Assembly (NCBI GenBank): GCA_963724065.1
Contig: CAVRTB010000005.1
Location: 372,001 to 436,000, forward strand
From: DASRIA01 sp963724065
GTDB lineage: Bacteria > Actinomycetota > Thermoleophilia > Solirubrobacterales > JBBDJG01
Direction: 5' to 3'
Length of the DNA stretch: 64,000 nt
Both the position numbers and the translations under genes were made by a program. Below the pieces are notes generated by a model. The model saw only the letters and a list, made by a program, of their open reading frames with translations. It searched no databases and had not been told where the DNA came from. Below are positions 42,501-50,676 of this stretch, piece by piece (the stretch's first letter is position 1; each line of letters starts with the position of its first letter).

Positions 42501-43253
42501 GGCCGAGAGGTGCACTTCGCCCGCGTCGAGGCGCACCGGCGCCGCGTCTGCGCCCGTGAACACGACCAGCGCGCCGTCGTCGTCGATGCCGCGCGCCTCT
42601 CCTGACATCTGCATCGAGTCACGCGTCCAGCTGATCGTTCGTCCATAGAGGGCGTCGCGCACACGGAACGCCTCGATCACCCGGGCCGGGGCGCTCAACG
42701 CCTCGAGCCATCCGGCAAGCGCGTCGAGGAGCGCCGTCAGGGTCTCCTCGCGCGAAACGGATGCGCCGGTCGCGATCCGCAGCGAGGTCGCGGTCGCGCG
42801 CAACGCGGAGTCCAGCTCGTCCTGAGCGGTATCGACGTTCAGCCCGATGCCGATCACCGCCCAGCCCTCCTGCGGGCGCGCCTCGATCAGGATGCCGGCG
42901 ACCTTGCGAGCGTCGATCCAGACGTCGTTGGGCCACTTCACCTGGCAACGGACTGCGGCGACCGCCTCGCACGCATCGCACGCGGCGAGGGCGACGGCGA
43001 GCGGCAGGAGGTCGATCTCGCCGGCGTCGCTGCGGCTCACGACAGACATCGTGAGCGCGCGTCCCGGGGGCGCCGACCAGGTGCGTCCCTGGCGCCCCCG
43101 CCCGGCGGTCTGCCCCTCGGCGATCACGACCGTGCCGTGCGGCGCGCCGCCGAGCGCCAGCTCGCGCGCGCGGTCGTTGGTGGAACCCGTCACGTCGAGG
43201 TGCACGAGCGGCCCGCCGAGCCTTCCGGTACCCGGCCGCGGAACGAGTCTCAG
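42498..43253 (-). CDS. birA: biotin--[acetyl-CoA-carboxylase] ligase, probable CTG start
   Basis: Attaches biotin to carboxylase carrier proteins via biotinyl-5'-AMP. Motifs: DVTGSTNDRARELA, VIAEGQTAGRGRQGRTWSAP (GRGRxGRxW), RCQVKWPNDVWIDARKVAGI (KWPNDV) and AVIGIGLNVDT. There is no N-terminal DNA-binding domain, so it is a group I ligase and not a repressor. A CTG at 43253 overlaps the preceding gene's TGA as CTGA and restores an N-terminus PRPGTGRLGGPLVH, giving 251 residues; the first canonical start, GTG 43205, begins at VHLDVTGS. Last gene of the moaC-to-birA operon; its stop lies in repeat R1. Confidence 0.9.
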   Translation of the reverse strand: MRLVPRPGTGRLGGPLVHLDVTGSTNDRARELALGGAPHGTVVIAEGQTAGRGRQGRTWSAPPGRALTMSVVSRSDAGEIDLLPLAVALAACDACEAVAAVRCQVKWPNDVWIDARKVAGILIEARPQEGWAVIGIGLNVDTAQDELDSALRATATSLRIATGASVSREETLTALLDALAGWLEALSAPARVIEAFRVRDALYGRTISWTRDSMQMSGEARGIDDDGALVVFTGADAAPVRLDAGEVHLSA

Positions 43254-44062
43254 TGGTCGTCGCACGGCTGGAGCAGCAACTCCGCGTCCGCTCCGACGCC
43301 GAGCGCGCCCGCCGCGCGCCCTTGGTTGACGGCGACCGCGATGCGACCGGAGGAGTCCTCGACGATCACCGCGCGCCCGGGTCCGACCTCCGCGAACGTG
43401 CGGGCGTAGGTCGCCTCGCCGGTGCGCCGGCGCGAAAGCACCTCGAGGCACGCGCCCGGCTCGAAGCCCGCGGTGCGCATGTCCTGCGCCGTGAGGTTGA
43501 GCTGCAGGTTCCCGAACCGGTCGACCGCCATGACGCGCGCCCGGACCCGCCCATCGGATATCGCGGGAGCGGGGATGTCGAGCGCCTCGAGCGAACCCGG
43601 ATCGACGGCCCTCCCGGCCTCTTCGAGTGGCGCCCCGAGCGCGAGATTGGCCGCGACGGGTGCGAACAGGTCGCGGCCGTGGAAGGTCGCGGACACGGGA
43701 TCGAGGCGATGCGGGCTCTCCGCGATGTCGAATGCGGCGACGATGCCGCCGCACGCCTCGGCGGCGGGCCACAGGAGACCGTTGTCGGGCCCGACGAGGA
43801 GATTGCCATCCGCGCAGCCCACGGCGACGGCCCGCCGATCGCCGCCGACGCCGGGATCGACGACCGCGAGATGGACGCCGCGTGGCATGAACGGGATCGC
43901 GCTGCGCAGCGCGAGCGCGCCGACCCGGACGTCCTGGCGCGGTACCTCGTGCGTGACGTCGATCACGACGACGCCCGGGGCGATCTTCTGCATGACGCCG
44001 TGGCAGACACCGACGAACTCGTCGCCGTGACCGTAATCGGTGAGAAACGAGATCGGCACCAT
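43250..44062 (-). CDS. SAM hydroxide adenosyltransferase (DUF62 / chlorinase-fluorinase family)
   Basis: Family members split S-adenosylmethionine to adenosine and methionine with water; relatives are the SalL chlorinase and FlA fluorinase. The 270-residue protein shows ISFLTDYGHGDEFVGVCHGV, VVDPGVGGDRRAVAV (Asp/Arg of the DUF62 triad), GPDNGLL, SATFHGRDLFAPVAA (triad His) and the C-terminal-domain FGNLQLNL. The water-activating Asp-Arg-His set favours hydrolase over halogenase. The ATG at 44062 overlaps the cobA-hemD stop (TGATG); a GTG at 44065 is adjacent. Occurrence inside a heme operon may help remove SAM or product by a methyltransferase, but this is inference. Confidence 0.88.
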   Translation of the reverse strand: MVPISFLTDYGHGDEFVGVCHGVMQKIAPGVVVIDVTHEVPRQDVRVGALALRSAIPFMPRGVHLAVVDPGVGGDRRAVAVGCADGNLLVGPDNGLLWPAAEACGGIVAAFDIAESPHRLDPVSATFHGRDLFAPVAANLALGAPLEEAGRAVDPGSLEALDIPAPAISDGRVRARVMAVDRFGNLQLNLTAQDMRTAGFEPGACLEVLSRRRTGEATYARTFAEVGPGRAVIVEDSSGRIAVAVNQGRAAGALGVGADAELLLQPCDDH

Positions 44063-45594
44063 CACGACGGGATGACCGCGGCGAGGGCATCGCTCAGCAG
44101 CGCGTCGACGAGGCCGTCGATGTCGTGACGCAGTGCCTCCACGTGCACCTCGAGGCCGTGCTCACGCAGGGTCTCGCTCGTCACGGGCCCGATCGAGACG
44201 ACGCGCGCATCGGGTGGAAAGCGGCTGGGCCCTCCGATGCCCTCGAGCAGGAACCGCACCGTCGAAGAGCTCGTGAACGTGACATACCCGGCCGTTGCGA
44301 GCTGCGCCAGCCGAGTCTCGTCGAGCTGCTCGCGGACAGTCTCGTAGAGTCGCGTGATGGTCACGTGCGCACCCGCACGCTCGAGCTCGTCGGGGAGGAC
44401 GTCGCGAGCCTCGGCAGCGCGCGCGACCAGCACGCGCTTGCCGTCCACGCCGCGTGCGATCAGCTCCTCGGCGAGCGACTCGGCGATCGAGCGGGGGGGA
44501 ACGAGGTCGGCGACGATGCCGTGATCGCGCAGCGCCCCGGCCGTGCCCGGGCCGATCGCGGCGACGCTCACGCCTGCGAGGGCGCGCGCGTCGAGGCCCG
44601 CGTCGACGATCGCTTCCATCAGCAGCGACGCGCCGTTGGGACTTGTCAGACAGAGCACGTCGTATTCCCCGCCCGCGAGCGTGTCGACGGCCTCGCGCAC
44701 CTCGTCGCTGTCGATGCGCGGGACGATGCGGATCGCCGGCACCTCGGCAACCTCTGCACCGAGGTCCTCGAGGCGCGCGGCGAGGCCGCTTGCCTGTGCG
44801 CGGGCACGGGTGACGGCCACCAGCTTGCCGTGGAGGGGAGCCTGCTCGACCCAGGCGAGCCGGTCGTGCAGCGCCGCCGTGGGCCCGACGATCGTCACGG
44901 CGGGCGCCTTGATCGCGGCCTCGCGCGCGAGCTCTGCGATCTGGTCCAAGGGCCCCGCGATCGACCGTTGCGCCGGCTGCGTGCCGCGCTCGACCACGGC
45001 CGCCGGCTCGTCGCCGCGGCGCCCGTGTCGCTGGAGCGCGGCGGCCACGTCCGGCAGTGCGCGCACGCCCATGTAGAAGACGAGCGTTCCGGGGAAGGCC
45101 GCGAGCGCCGCCCAGTCGATCGCGCTCTCGGGCTTCGCCGGGTCCTCGTGGGCGGTGACGAAGGCGACTGCGGAGGCCTCGTCGCGGTGTGTCACCGGGA
45201 TGCCCGCGTATGCCGGCGCGGCGACGCCGGCGGTGACGCCCGGCACGACCTCGAAGCGCACGCCGGCTTCCACGAGCGCCTCGGCCTCCTCGCCACCTCG
45301 CCCGAAGACGAAGGGATCACCGCCCTTGAGGCGCACGACGCGCTTGCCCTCGCGTGCTTTCGCGACGAGCAACGCGTTGATCTCGCTCTGCGGAAGGGTC
45401 GGCCTTCCCGGCTCCTTGCCCACGTAGACGAGCTCCGCGTCCGCCGGCGCGCCGTCGAGCAATCGCGCCGGCACGAGCCGGTCGTAGAGGATCACGTCCG
45501 CCGTCGCGATCAGGTCCACGGCGCGGACGGTCGCGAGTCCAGGGTCGCCCGGCCCGGCGCCGACGAGGTACACCATGCCCGATGCCGCGCTCAC
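44062..45594 (-). CDS. cobA-hemD: fused uroporphyrinogen-III C-methyltransferase / uroporphyrinogen-III synthase
   Basis: Two consecutive tetrapyrrole activities in one 510-residue chain. N-terminal SUMT domain (about 5-245): VYLVGAGPGDPGLATVRAVD, VGKEPGRPTLPQSEINALLV, VVRLKGGDPFVFGRGGEEAE, VVPGVTAGVAAPAYAGIPVT, FYMGVRALP and the C-terminal VTIVGPTAALHDRLAW. C-terminal HemD domain (about 255-505): VAVTRARAQASGLAARLEDL, LTSPNGASLLMEAI, VAAIGPGTAGALRDHG, VTFTSSSTVRFLLE, VVSIGPVTSETLREHGL. HemD closes hydroxymethylbilane to uroporphyrinogen III; SUMT directs it toward siroheme/cobalamin. GTG start overlaps the hemC TGA. Confidence 0.95.
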   Translation of the reverse strand: MSAASGMVYLVGAGPGDPGLATVRAVDLIATADVILYDRLVPARLLDGAPADAELVYVGKEPGRPTLPQSEINALLVAKAREGKRVVRLKGGDPFVFGRGGEEAEALVEAGVRFEVVPGVTAGVAAPAYAGIPVTHRDEASAVAFVTAHEDPAKPESAIDWAALAAFPGTLVFYMGVRALPDVAAALQRHGRRGDEPAAVVERGTQPAQRSIAGPLDQIAELAREAAIKAPAVTIVGPTAALHDRLAWVEQAPLHGKLVAVTRARAQASGLAARLEDLGAEVAEVPAIRIVPRIDSDEVREAVDTLAGGEYDVLCLTSPNGASLLMEAIVDAGLDARALAGVSVAAIGPGTAGALRDHGIVADLVPPRSIAESLAEELIARGVDGKRVLVARAAEARDVLPDELERAGAHVTITRLYETVREQLDETRLAQLATAGYVTFTSSSTVRFLLEGIGGPSRFPPDARVVSIGPVTSETLREHGLEVHVEALRHDIDGLVDALLSDALAAVIPS

Positions 45595-46502
45595 GTGGCG
45601 AGGGTACCGGCCGCCCGCGCGAGCAGCTCACCCGCGCCCGCGGCGAGCATCCTCTGCGCGAGCTGCGCCCCGGCGGCCGCGGGATCGGCGGCGTCGCCCG
45701 TCACGCGATCAGCGATCCACTCGGAGCCGTCCGGCAGCCCGGCGTACGCGTGTATCTCGATGCTCGCGTCCGTGACGCGCGCGTGCGCGCCGACCGGCGT
45801 GTTGCAGGACGCGTCCAAGCCCTCGACGACCGCCCGCTCGGCAACCAGCCGCGCGCGCCCTGCGGGCTCGGCGAGCGGCTCGAGCATGCTCCGCGCCGCT
45901 CCGCCGACCCGTGCCTCGAGCGCCAGCAGCCCCTGTCCCGCCGCGGGGACGAACGTGTCCGGGTCGAGCACCGCGCCGGCCTCGTCCTGGCGCCCGAGGC
46001 GCCGCAGCCCGGCGAGCGCAAGGACGGCGGCGTCGCACTCTCCGGCGGCCAGCTTGCGCAGGCGCGTGTCGACGTTCCCGCGCAGCGGGACGACCTCGAT
46101 GTCGGAGCGGATCGCGAGCATCAGCGAGCGCCGCCGCAGGCTCGACGTGCCCACCCGCGCTCCGGCGCGCAGCGCATCGACCGAGATCGCTCCGACGAGC
46201 GCGTCGCGCGGGTCCTCGCCCCGCGGCACGCACGCGATCTCGAGGCCCTCGGGCAGCACGCCCGGCAGGTCCTTCGCGCTGTGCACGGCGACGTCGATCT
46301 CGCCGGCGAGCAGCGCTTCCTCGATCTCCTTCACGAATCGCGACTTGTCCTGAACGTCGCTGGTCGCCCGATCCCCGCTCGTGGTGATGTGGACGATTGC
46401 CGGCTCGAGGCCCGCGTGCGCTTCCCTCAGCAACTCCACGACATGGTCGGCCTGCGCCAGCGCGAGCGCACTCGCGCGGGTGCCGATGCGGAGGGTCTTC
46501 AG
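45591..46502 (-). CDS. hemC: hydroxymethylbilane synthase (porphobilinogen deaminase), CTG start
   Basis: Polymerises four porphobilinogens on a dipyrromethane cofactor. A CTG at 46502 overlaps the hemA TGA (CTGA) and gives LKTLRIGTRASALALAQADH, the family's conserved N-terminal IGTRxSxLALxQA; the first canonical start, a GTG at 46439, would remove this essential strand. Further motifs: TSGDRATSDV, GEIDVAVHSAKDLP, ACVPRGEDPRDALV, GTSSLRRRSLML, LRGNVDTRLRKL, VPAAGQGLLALEAR and the cofactor Cys in GLDASCNTPVGAHA. 303 residues, normal size. Part of hemA-hemC-hemD. Confidence 0.95.
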   Translation of the reverse strand: MKTLRIGTRASALALAQADHVVELLREAHAGLEPAIVHITTSGDRATSDVQDKSRFVKEIEEALLAGEIDVAVHSAKDLPGVLPEGLEIACVPRGEDPRDALVGAISVDALRAGARVGTSSLRRRSLMLAIRSDIEVVPLRGNVDTRLRKLAAGECDAAVLALAGLRRLGRQDEAGAVLDPDTFVPAAGQGLLALEARVGGAARSMLEPLAEPAGRARLVAERAVVEGLDASCNTPVGAHARVTDASIEIHAYAGLPDGSEWIADRVTGDAADPAAAGAQLAQRMLAAGAGELLARAAGTLAT

Positions 46503-47875
46503 CGCCGGTGCTGCCGTCGCCCGGCCCGGATCGGAGTCACCTCGGCCTTGTCCTCCGACGCGCTGCCGGGCTGCTCCGCCCGCGCGACATCGAACGCCGA
46601 GCGCTGCTCCACCTCGAGGCCGAACAGCTCTCGCAGGGCCTGCACATATGCGTAGGTGCGCCGGTCTTCGCCCCGGGCCTTGAGGTTGAGCGTCGGCTGG
46701 TGCAGCAGCCGCTTCACGATCGCGCCGGCAAAGAGCTCGAGCCGCTCGCGGTCGGCGTCGCTGAGGGACTCCCAGCGGCCGCTGTTCTCGGCGAGCACCT
46801 GGCGCGCGACTTCGTCGCCGCGCTCATACAGCGCAGCGATGGTCGGCACGACGTCGAGCGTCCCGATCCAGCGCTCGAAGCGCTCGAGCTCGTGTTCGAG
46901 CAGTGCCTCGGCGCGTCGCGCCTCGGCATCGCGGCCGGAGAGCCGGCGCTCGACAAGGTGCTGAAGGTCGTCGATGTCCTGGAGGAAGACGCCCTCGATG
47001 TCGCGCACGCCGGGCTCGATGTCGCGTGGCACGGCGATGTCGATCAGCAGCAGCGCCCGCCCGTCGCGCGCCGCCATCACGGACTCGAGCTCCGCGCGCT
47101 CGACGATGTGGTGGGGCGAGCCGGTCGCCGACACGACGATGTCCGCGCGCGTGAGCTCCATCGGCAGAGACTCGAACCGCACGGCGTTGCCGCCGAAGCG
47201 CTGGGCGAGGCCGATCGCGCGGTCGTAATGCCGGTTCGCGACGAACACCGACGACACGCCCCGCTCGGTCAGCGCGCGGGCGGTCAGCTCACCGGTCTCG
47301 CCCGCGCCGATCACCACGACCCGGCGCCCCGCGAGGTCGCCGAGCGTCTCCTGCGCGAGCTCCACCGCGGCGGAGCTGACCGAGACGCTGCTGCTGTTGA
47401 GCGTCGTGTCGGTGCGGACGCGCTTGCCCGCCGCGAGCGCTTCGCGGAAGAGCCGGTTCATGAACGCGCTGGTGGTGTTCTCGACGAGCGCGAGCTCGTA
47501 TGCGCGCTTGACCTGCCCCTGGATCTCGGCCTCGCCGACGATCATCGCGTCGAGCCCGGCGGTGACGCGGAAGAGGTGCCGCGCAGCATCGACGTCGCGC
47601 AGCGAGTAGAGATGGGAGACGAGCTCGGTCGGCCGGATGCCCGCCTGGCGCGCAAGGATCCCGAGGGCCGTCGACTCGGCGCCCACGTCGTCGCCCACCA
47701 CCATGTAGAGCTCCGTGCGATTGCAGGTCGACAGCGCGACCGCCTCGTCGATGCCGTCCGCGGACATGAGCTCGCGCAACACGCTCACGGCGCGCCCCTC
47801 GGGGAGGGCGACGCGCTCGCGCAGCTCGACCGGCGCGGTCTTGTGGGAGACACCGATGACGAGCAGCCCGTTCAC
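46499..47875 (-). CDS. hemA: glutamyl-tRNA reductase
   Basis: First committed step of the C5 route to 5-aminolevulinate: NADPH reduction of glutamyl-tRNA to glutamate semialdehyde. The 458-residue protein starts MNGLLVIGVSHKTAPVELRE, has the catalytic Cys in ALSTCNRTELYMV, then HLFRVTAGLDAMIVGEAEIQ (GLDSxxxGExQI), VVVIGAGETGELTARAL for NADPH, VANRHYDRA, LLLIDIAVPRDIEP and a C-terminal dimerisation helix with LHQPTLNLKA. GTG start overlaps the upstream ccmD-like TGA. Its presence shows heme is made from glutamate. Confidence 0.96.
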   Translation of the reverse strand: MNGLLVIGVSHKTAPVELRERVALPEGRAVSVLRELMSADGIDEAVALSTCNRTELYMVVGDDVGAESTALGILARQAGIRPTELVSHLYSLRDVDAARHLFRVTAGLDAMIVGEAEIQGQVKRAYELALVENTTSAFMNRLFREALAAGKRVRTDTTLNSSSVSVSSAAVELAQETLGDLAGRRVVVIGAGETGELTARALTERGVSSVFVANRHYDRAIGLAQRFGGNAVRFESLPMELTRADIVVSATGSPHHIVERAELESVMAARDGRALLLIDIAVPRDIEPGVRDIEGVFLQDIDDLQHLVERRLSGRDAEARRAEALLEHELERFERWIGTLDVVPTIAALYERGDEVARQVLAENSGRWESLSDADRERLELFAGAIVKRLLHQPTLNLKARGEDRRTYAYVQALRELFGLEVEQRSAFDVARAEQPGSASEDKAEVTPIRAGRRQHRR

Positions 47876-48048
47876 TCAGAGCGCTCCTTCAGGCGGCGCT
47901 CCGCAAGTTGGGCCAGCGACTGGAGCTCGCGCTCGATGCGCTGGAGGCGGCTGCCCATGATCGCGACGTACACGAGGATCAGGGTCACGAAGACCCCATA
48001 TGCGCCGGCGACGTACTTGCCGGCTTCGTCGAGTGGGAGCGCGGGCAT
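47872..48048 (-). CDS. ccmD: small CcmD-like membrane protein
   Basis: 58 residues, too short for many gene finders. Starts MPALPLDEAGKYVAGAYGVF, continues into one membrane helix (VFVTLILVYVAIMG) and ends in a charged amphipathic helix (RLQRIERELQSLAQLAERRL). Size, topology, the AGKYVAxAYxV pattern and place directly after ccmC fit CcmD, which aids release of heme-loaded CcmE from CcmABC. ATG start; GAGCAG about six bases upstream is a plausible site. The stop overlaps the hemA GTG. Confidence 0.75.
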   Translation of the reverse strand: MPALPLDEAGKYVAGAYGVFVTLILVYVAIMGSRLQRIERELQSLAQLAERRLKERSE

Positions 48049-48058
48049 CGTCTGCTCC

Positions 48059-48811
48059 TCAGTACGGCTTCGCCGGAACCGTCGCGACGGGAGGTGGCGC
48101 AGCGCCGCCGCCCGCGGTCTCTTCCTCGAGCAGCCGGCGTAGCCGGCGCAGTTGGCCGCGCGCGTGCTTCGAGGTGAGCTCCAGCTTCACGAGCGTCATG
48201 TAGAGGAGCGCCATGCCCGCCAGCGCGATCAAGAACGTGAGGCGCATCTCGCCCGGCATGTCTCCCGCTGTCTGGTTCAGTACCCGGGGATGCACGAGGC
48301 TCTCGGCAAGCCGCACCGCGATGAAGTTGATCGGCACGAACGCCCCCGCGGTGATCGCGAATACGGATGCGTACCGTCCGCGGCGGTCCGGGTCCTCGAT
48401 CGAGTAGCGCAGCGGGTAGTAGGTGACGTAGAGCAGGAAGACGATCAGGAAGCTGACGAGCGTCGGCTCGTCCCACACCCACCACTTGCCCCACGCCGCC
48501 TTTGCCCAGATCGCGCCGGTGATCAGGACGCCCACGCCGAAGATCACGCTCATGTGGATCGCAACGTACGAGCGGTGGTCCCAGCGGTCGTCGCGCGTGC
48601 GCAGGTGCATGGCCCCGAGAACGCCGGCGACCACGAACCCGATCAGCGCCACGATCGCGAGCGGGACGTGCACATAGAAGATCTTCTGGACAAAGCCCTG
48701 GTCGGCGTCATTCGGCGCATAGAAGAAAACGAGCGCCATCGCCGTCGCCAGCACCGCCGTAGAGGCGAGTGCCAGCTCCCTGAGTCCTCTGCCGAAAAGC
48801 GTCGAGTCCAG
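48059..48811 (-). CDS. ccmC: heme exporter / cytochrome c maturation protein CcmC, CTG start
   Basis: Heme-handling membrane protein of cytochrome c maturation. Six helices and the tryptophan-rich WWD loop KAAWGKWWVWDEPTLVSFLI, with heme-ligand histidines in FYVHVPLAIV and YVAIHMSVIFG. The usual WDxRLT reads WDEPTL. The first canonical start (GTG 48754) would cut into helix 1; a CTG at 48811 lies six bases after a perfect GGAGG inside the ccmB end and restores LDSTLFGRGLRELALASTAV, giving 250 residues. C-terminal tail rich in Ala, Gly and Pro. Follows ccmB. Confidence 0.92.
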   Translation of the reverse strand: MDSTLFGRGLRELALASTAVLATAMALVFFYAPNDADQGFVQKIFYVHVPLAIVALIGFVVAGVLGAMHLRTRDDRWDHRSYVAIHMSVIFGVGVLITGAIWAKAAWGKWWVWDEPTLVSFLIVFLLYVTYYPLRYSIEDPDRRGRYASVFAITAGAFVPINFIAVRLAESLVHPRVLNQTAGDMPGEMRLTFLIALAGMALLYMTLVKLELTSKHARGQLRRLRRLLEEETAGGGAAPPPVATVPAKPY

Positions 48812-48812
48812 G

Positions 48813-49484
48813 TCAATCCTCCATGAGGAAGTCGTATACCGCGTAGGCCAGCAACCCGAAGATCAGATCATAGAGGGCCAGCACCGCCAGCCATTTCCCC
48901 AACTGCGAGGTATCGATGGGGAGGGACAGCAGGCCCTTGGTGGCCGAGGCCGCGCCGATCACCACGGGGACGGTGAGCGGCAACAGCAGCAGGGGGAGGA
49001 GCAGGTCGCGGGCGCGCGTGTGGACGGCGATCGAGGCCAGCAGGGCACCAACCACGGCGAGGCCCACGTCCGCGAGGAACGCGACGAGGAGCAACCTGGG
49101 CAGCGCCTCCCAGAACCCGTCGGTGATGAAGAACAGCGCGAACACCGGGAGCGCGATCAGCTCGAGCGCCAGCAGGTAGGCGAGCAGGGCACCGGCCTTC
49201 GCCACCAGTAGGGAGGTCCGCTCGATCGGAGCCATCAGGATGCCGTCGAAGCCCCCCTGCTCGCGCTCCGCCACGAAGAGGCGATTGATCGCGAGGATGG
49301 CCGCGAACAGCAGCGTGACCCAAAGCACGCCGGCCGCGAGCTCCCCCTGGAGGCGGTCGCGATCGAGGCCGAAATGGAAGATGACGAAGGTCGTCACGGT
49401 GAAGATCGCCATCGAGGGCACCGACTCCTTGGTGCGCAACTCGACCACGAGGTCCTTGCGCAGGATCGTCGCGACCGCCCTCAA
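48813..49484 (-). CDS. ccmB: heme exporter protein CcmB
   Basis: ABC-type membrane subunit of the CcmABCD complex. The 223-residue protein has the amphipathic N-terminus ILRKDLVVELRTKESVPSMA, six helices, and the conserved FVAEREQGGFDGILMAPIER after helix 2. TTG start overlapping the ccmA stop by four bases. Together with CcmA, C and D it should release heme-bound CcmE; no ccmE, ccmF or ccmH is in the window, so the rest of the system must lie elsewhere. Confidence 0.93.
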   Translation of the reverse strand: MRAVATILRKDLVVELRTKESVPSMAIFTVTTFVIFHFGLDRDRLQGELAAGVLWVTLLFAAILAINRLFVAEREQGGFDGILMAPIERTSLLVAKAGALLAYLLALELIALPVFALFFITDGFWEALPRLLLVAFLADVGLAVVGALLASIAVHTRARDLLLPLLLLPLTVPVVIGAASATKGLLSLPIDTSQLGKWLAVLALYDLIFGLLAYAVYDFLMED

Positions 49485-50182
49485 GCCACGCCGCCGTAGA
49501 CGGCGCGCACATCGGCCGCCGAGACCTCACTGGCCGGCGCGTCCGCGAACACCCGGCCGTCGCGCAGAGCGAGGACGCGATCGGCCTCGGCGAGGCCATG
49601 GTCGACGTCGTGGGTGACGAGCACCCGCGTCGCGCCCGTGCGCGGCCCGATCAGCTCGTCGGCCATCGCCGCGGCCTCCGGATCGAGATGCGCGCGCGGT
49701 TCGTCGAGGAGCAGCAGCGCGGGAGCGTGCAGCACGGCACGGCAGACCGCGATCCGCTGTGCCATGCCGCGGGACAGGTTTCGGACCGGGTCGTCGGCGC
49801 GGCGCGACATGCCCGTGATCTCGAGCAAGTGGGCGATGCGCGCATCCTGGTCGGGGACTTCGTACAGACGCGCATAGAAGCGGAGGTTCTCGCGACCCGA
49901 GAGATCGCGGTACAGGAGCGGGTCATGCGTCAGGAACCCGATCAGCGGGCGCGCCCGATACGCCTCCGCGGGCAGGTCGAAGCCGAGCACACTTACGTTC
50001 CCGCGATGCGGGATGAGGAGTGTCGCGAGCATTCGCAGGAGGGTCGTCTTGCCGGCGCCGTTCGGGCCGAAGACGGAGAGGGTCTGTCCTGCCTCGAGGC
50101 GCGTGCTCACGCCGCGCAGTGCTTCACGTTCCCCATAGCGACGCACGACCTCGCTGAGGTCGAGGGCGTATTCAATCCCCAT
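49481..50182 (-). CDS. ccmA: heme ABC exporter ATP-binding protein CcmA
   Basis: ATPase of the CcmABCD complex. ATG 50182 gives 233 residues: Walker A SVFGPNGAGKTTLLRMLATL, Q-loop FLTHDPLLYRDLSGRENLRF (the HDPxLYxDLSGxENL segment is typical of CcmA-like ATPases), signature RNLSRGMAQRIAVCRAV, Walker B LLLLDEPRAHLDPEA, switch His in VLVTHDVDHGL. The start lies within the last codons of the moaB gene (11-base overlap). Confidence 0.92.
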   Translation of the reverse strand: MGIEYALDLSEVVRRYGEREALRGVSTRLEAGQTLSVFGPNGAGKTTLLRMLATLLIPHRGNVSVLGFDLPAEAYRARPLIGFLTHDPLLYRDLSGRENLRFYARLYEVPDQDARIAHLLEITGMSRRADDPVRNLSRGMAQRIAVCRAVLHAPALLLLDEPRAHLDPEAAAMADELIGPRTGATRVLVTHDVDHGLAEADRVLALRDGRVFADAPASEVSAADVRAVYGGVA

Positions 50183-50663
50183 GTGGGTCGCGCGCCGGAT
50201 CGCGGTTGAGCAACGCGATCGCATGGGGCAGAGCCGGGCCGATCTCCGCGCCGATCTGGCCGATGCTCTTCGGGCTCCCCGGGAAGTTGACGATCAGCGT
50301 TCGCCGCCGGATGCCAGCGACCGCGCGCGACAGCATCCACTTGTCGGTGTGCGGCCGCGATGCCGCACGCATCGCCTCCGCGATCCCTGGTGCTTCACGA
50401 TCTATTACCTCCCGCGTCGCCTCCGGCGTGACGTCGTCGGGGGAGAATCCGGTCCCCCCCGTGGTCAGCACCAGGTCGCAGACATCGCTGTCCGCGTAAT
50501 GACGCAACGCCCATTCGATCTTGTGGCGGTCGTCGGTGACGATCTCCACCGCCGCGATCTCGGCGCCGAGCCCGCGCGCGAACTCGACCAGCGCGGGGCC
50601 GCTCTCGTCCGCTCCCCGCCCCTCACTCAGGGATGTGCTGATGGTGATGATCGCGGCGCGCAT
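50172..50663 (-). CDS. moaB: molybdenum cofactor biosynthesis protein (MogA/MoaB family)
   Basis: Adenylylates molybdopterin before molybdenum insertion (MogA activity), or a MoaB paralogue. The 163-residue protein shows AAIITISTSLSEGRGADESG, LVLTTGGTGFSPDDVTPEAT (the TTGGTG and SPDDxTPEA motifs) and LIVNFPGSPKSIGQIGA. Thirteen bases downstream of moaC, so Moco genes head the operon. A molybdopterin oxidoreductase is encoded at 18447 in this window. Confidence 0.9.
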   Translation of the reverse strand: MRAAIITISTSLSEGRGADESGPALVEFARGLGAEIAAVEIVTDDRHKIEWALRHYADSDVCDLVLTTGGTGFSPDDVTPEATREVIDREAPGIAEAMRAASRPHTDKWMLSRAVAGIRRRTLIVNFPGSPKSIGQIGAEIGPALPHAIALLNRDPARDPHGD

Positions 50664-50676
50664 GCGCGGCCAAAGA

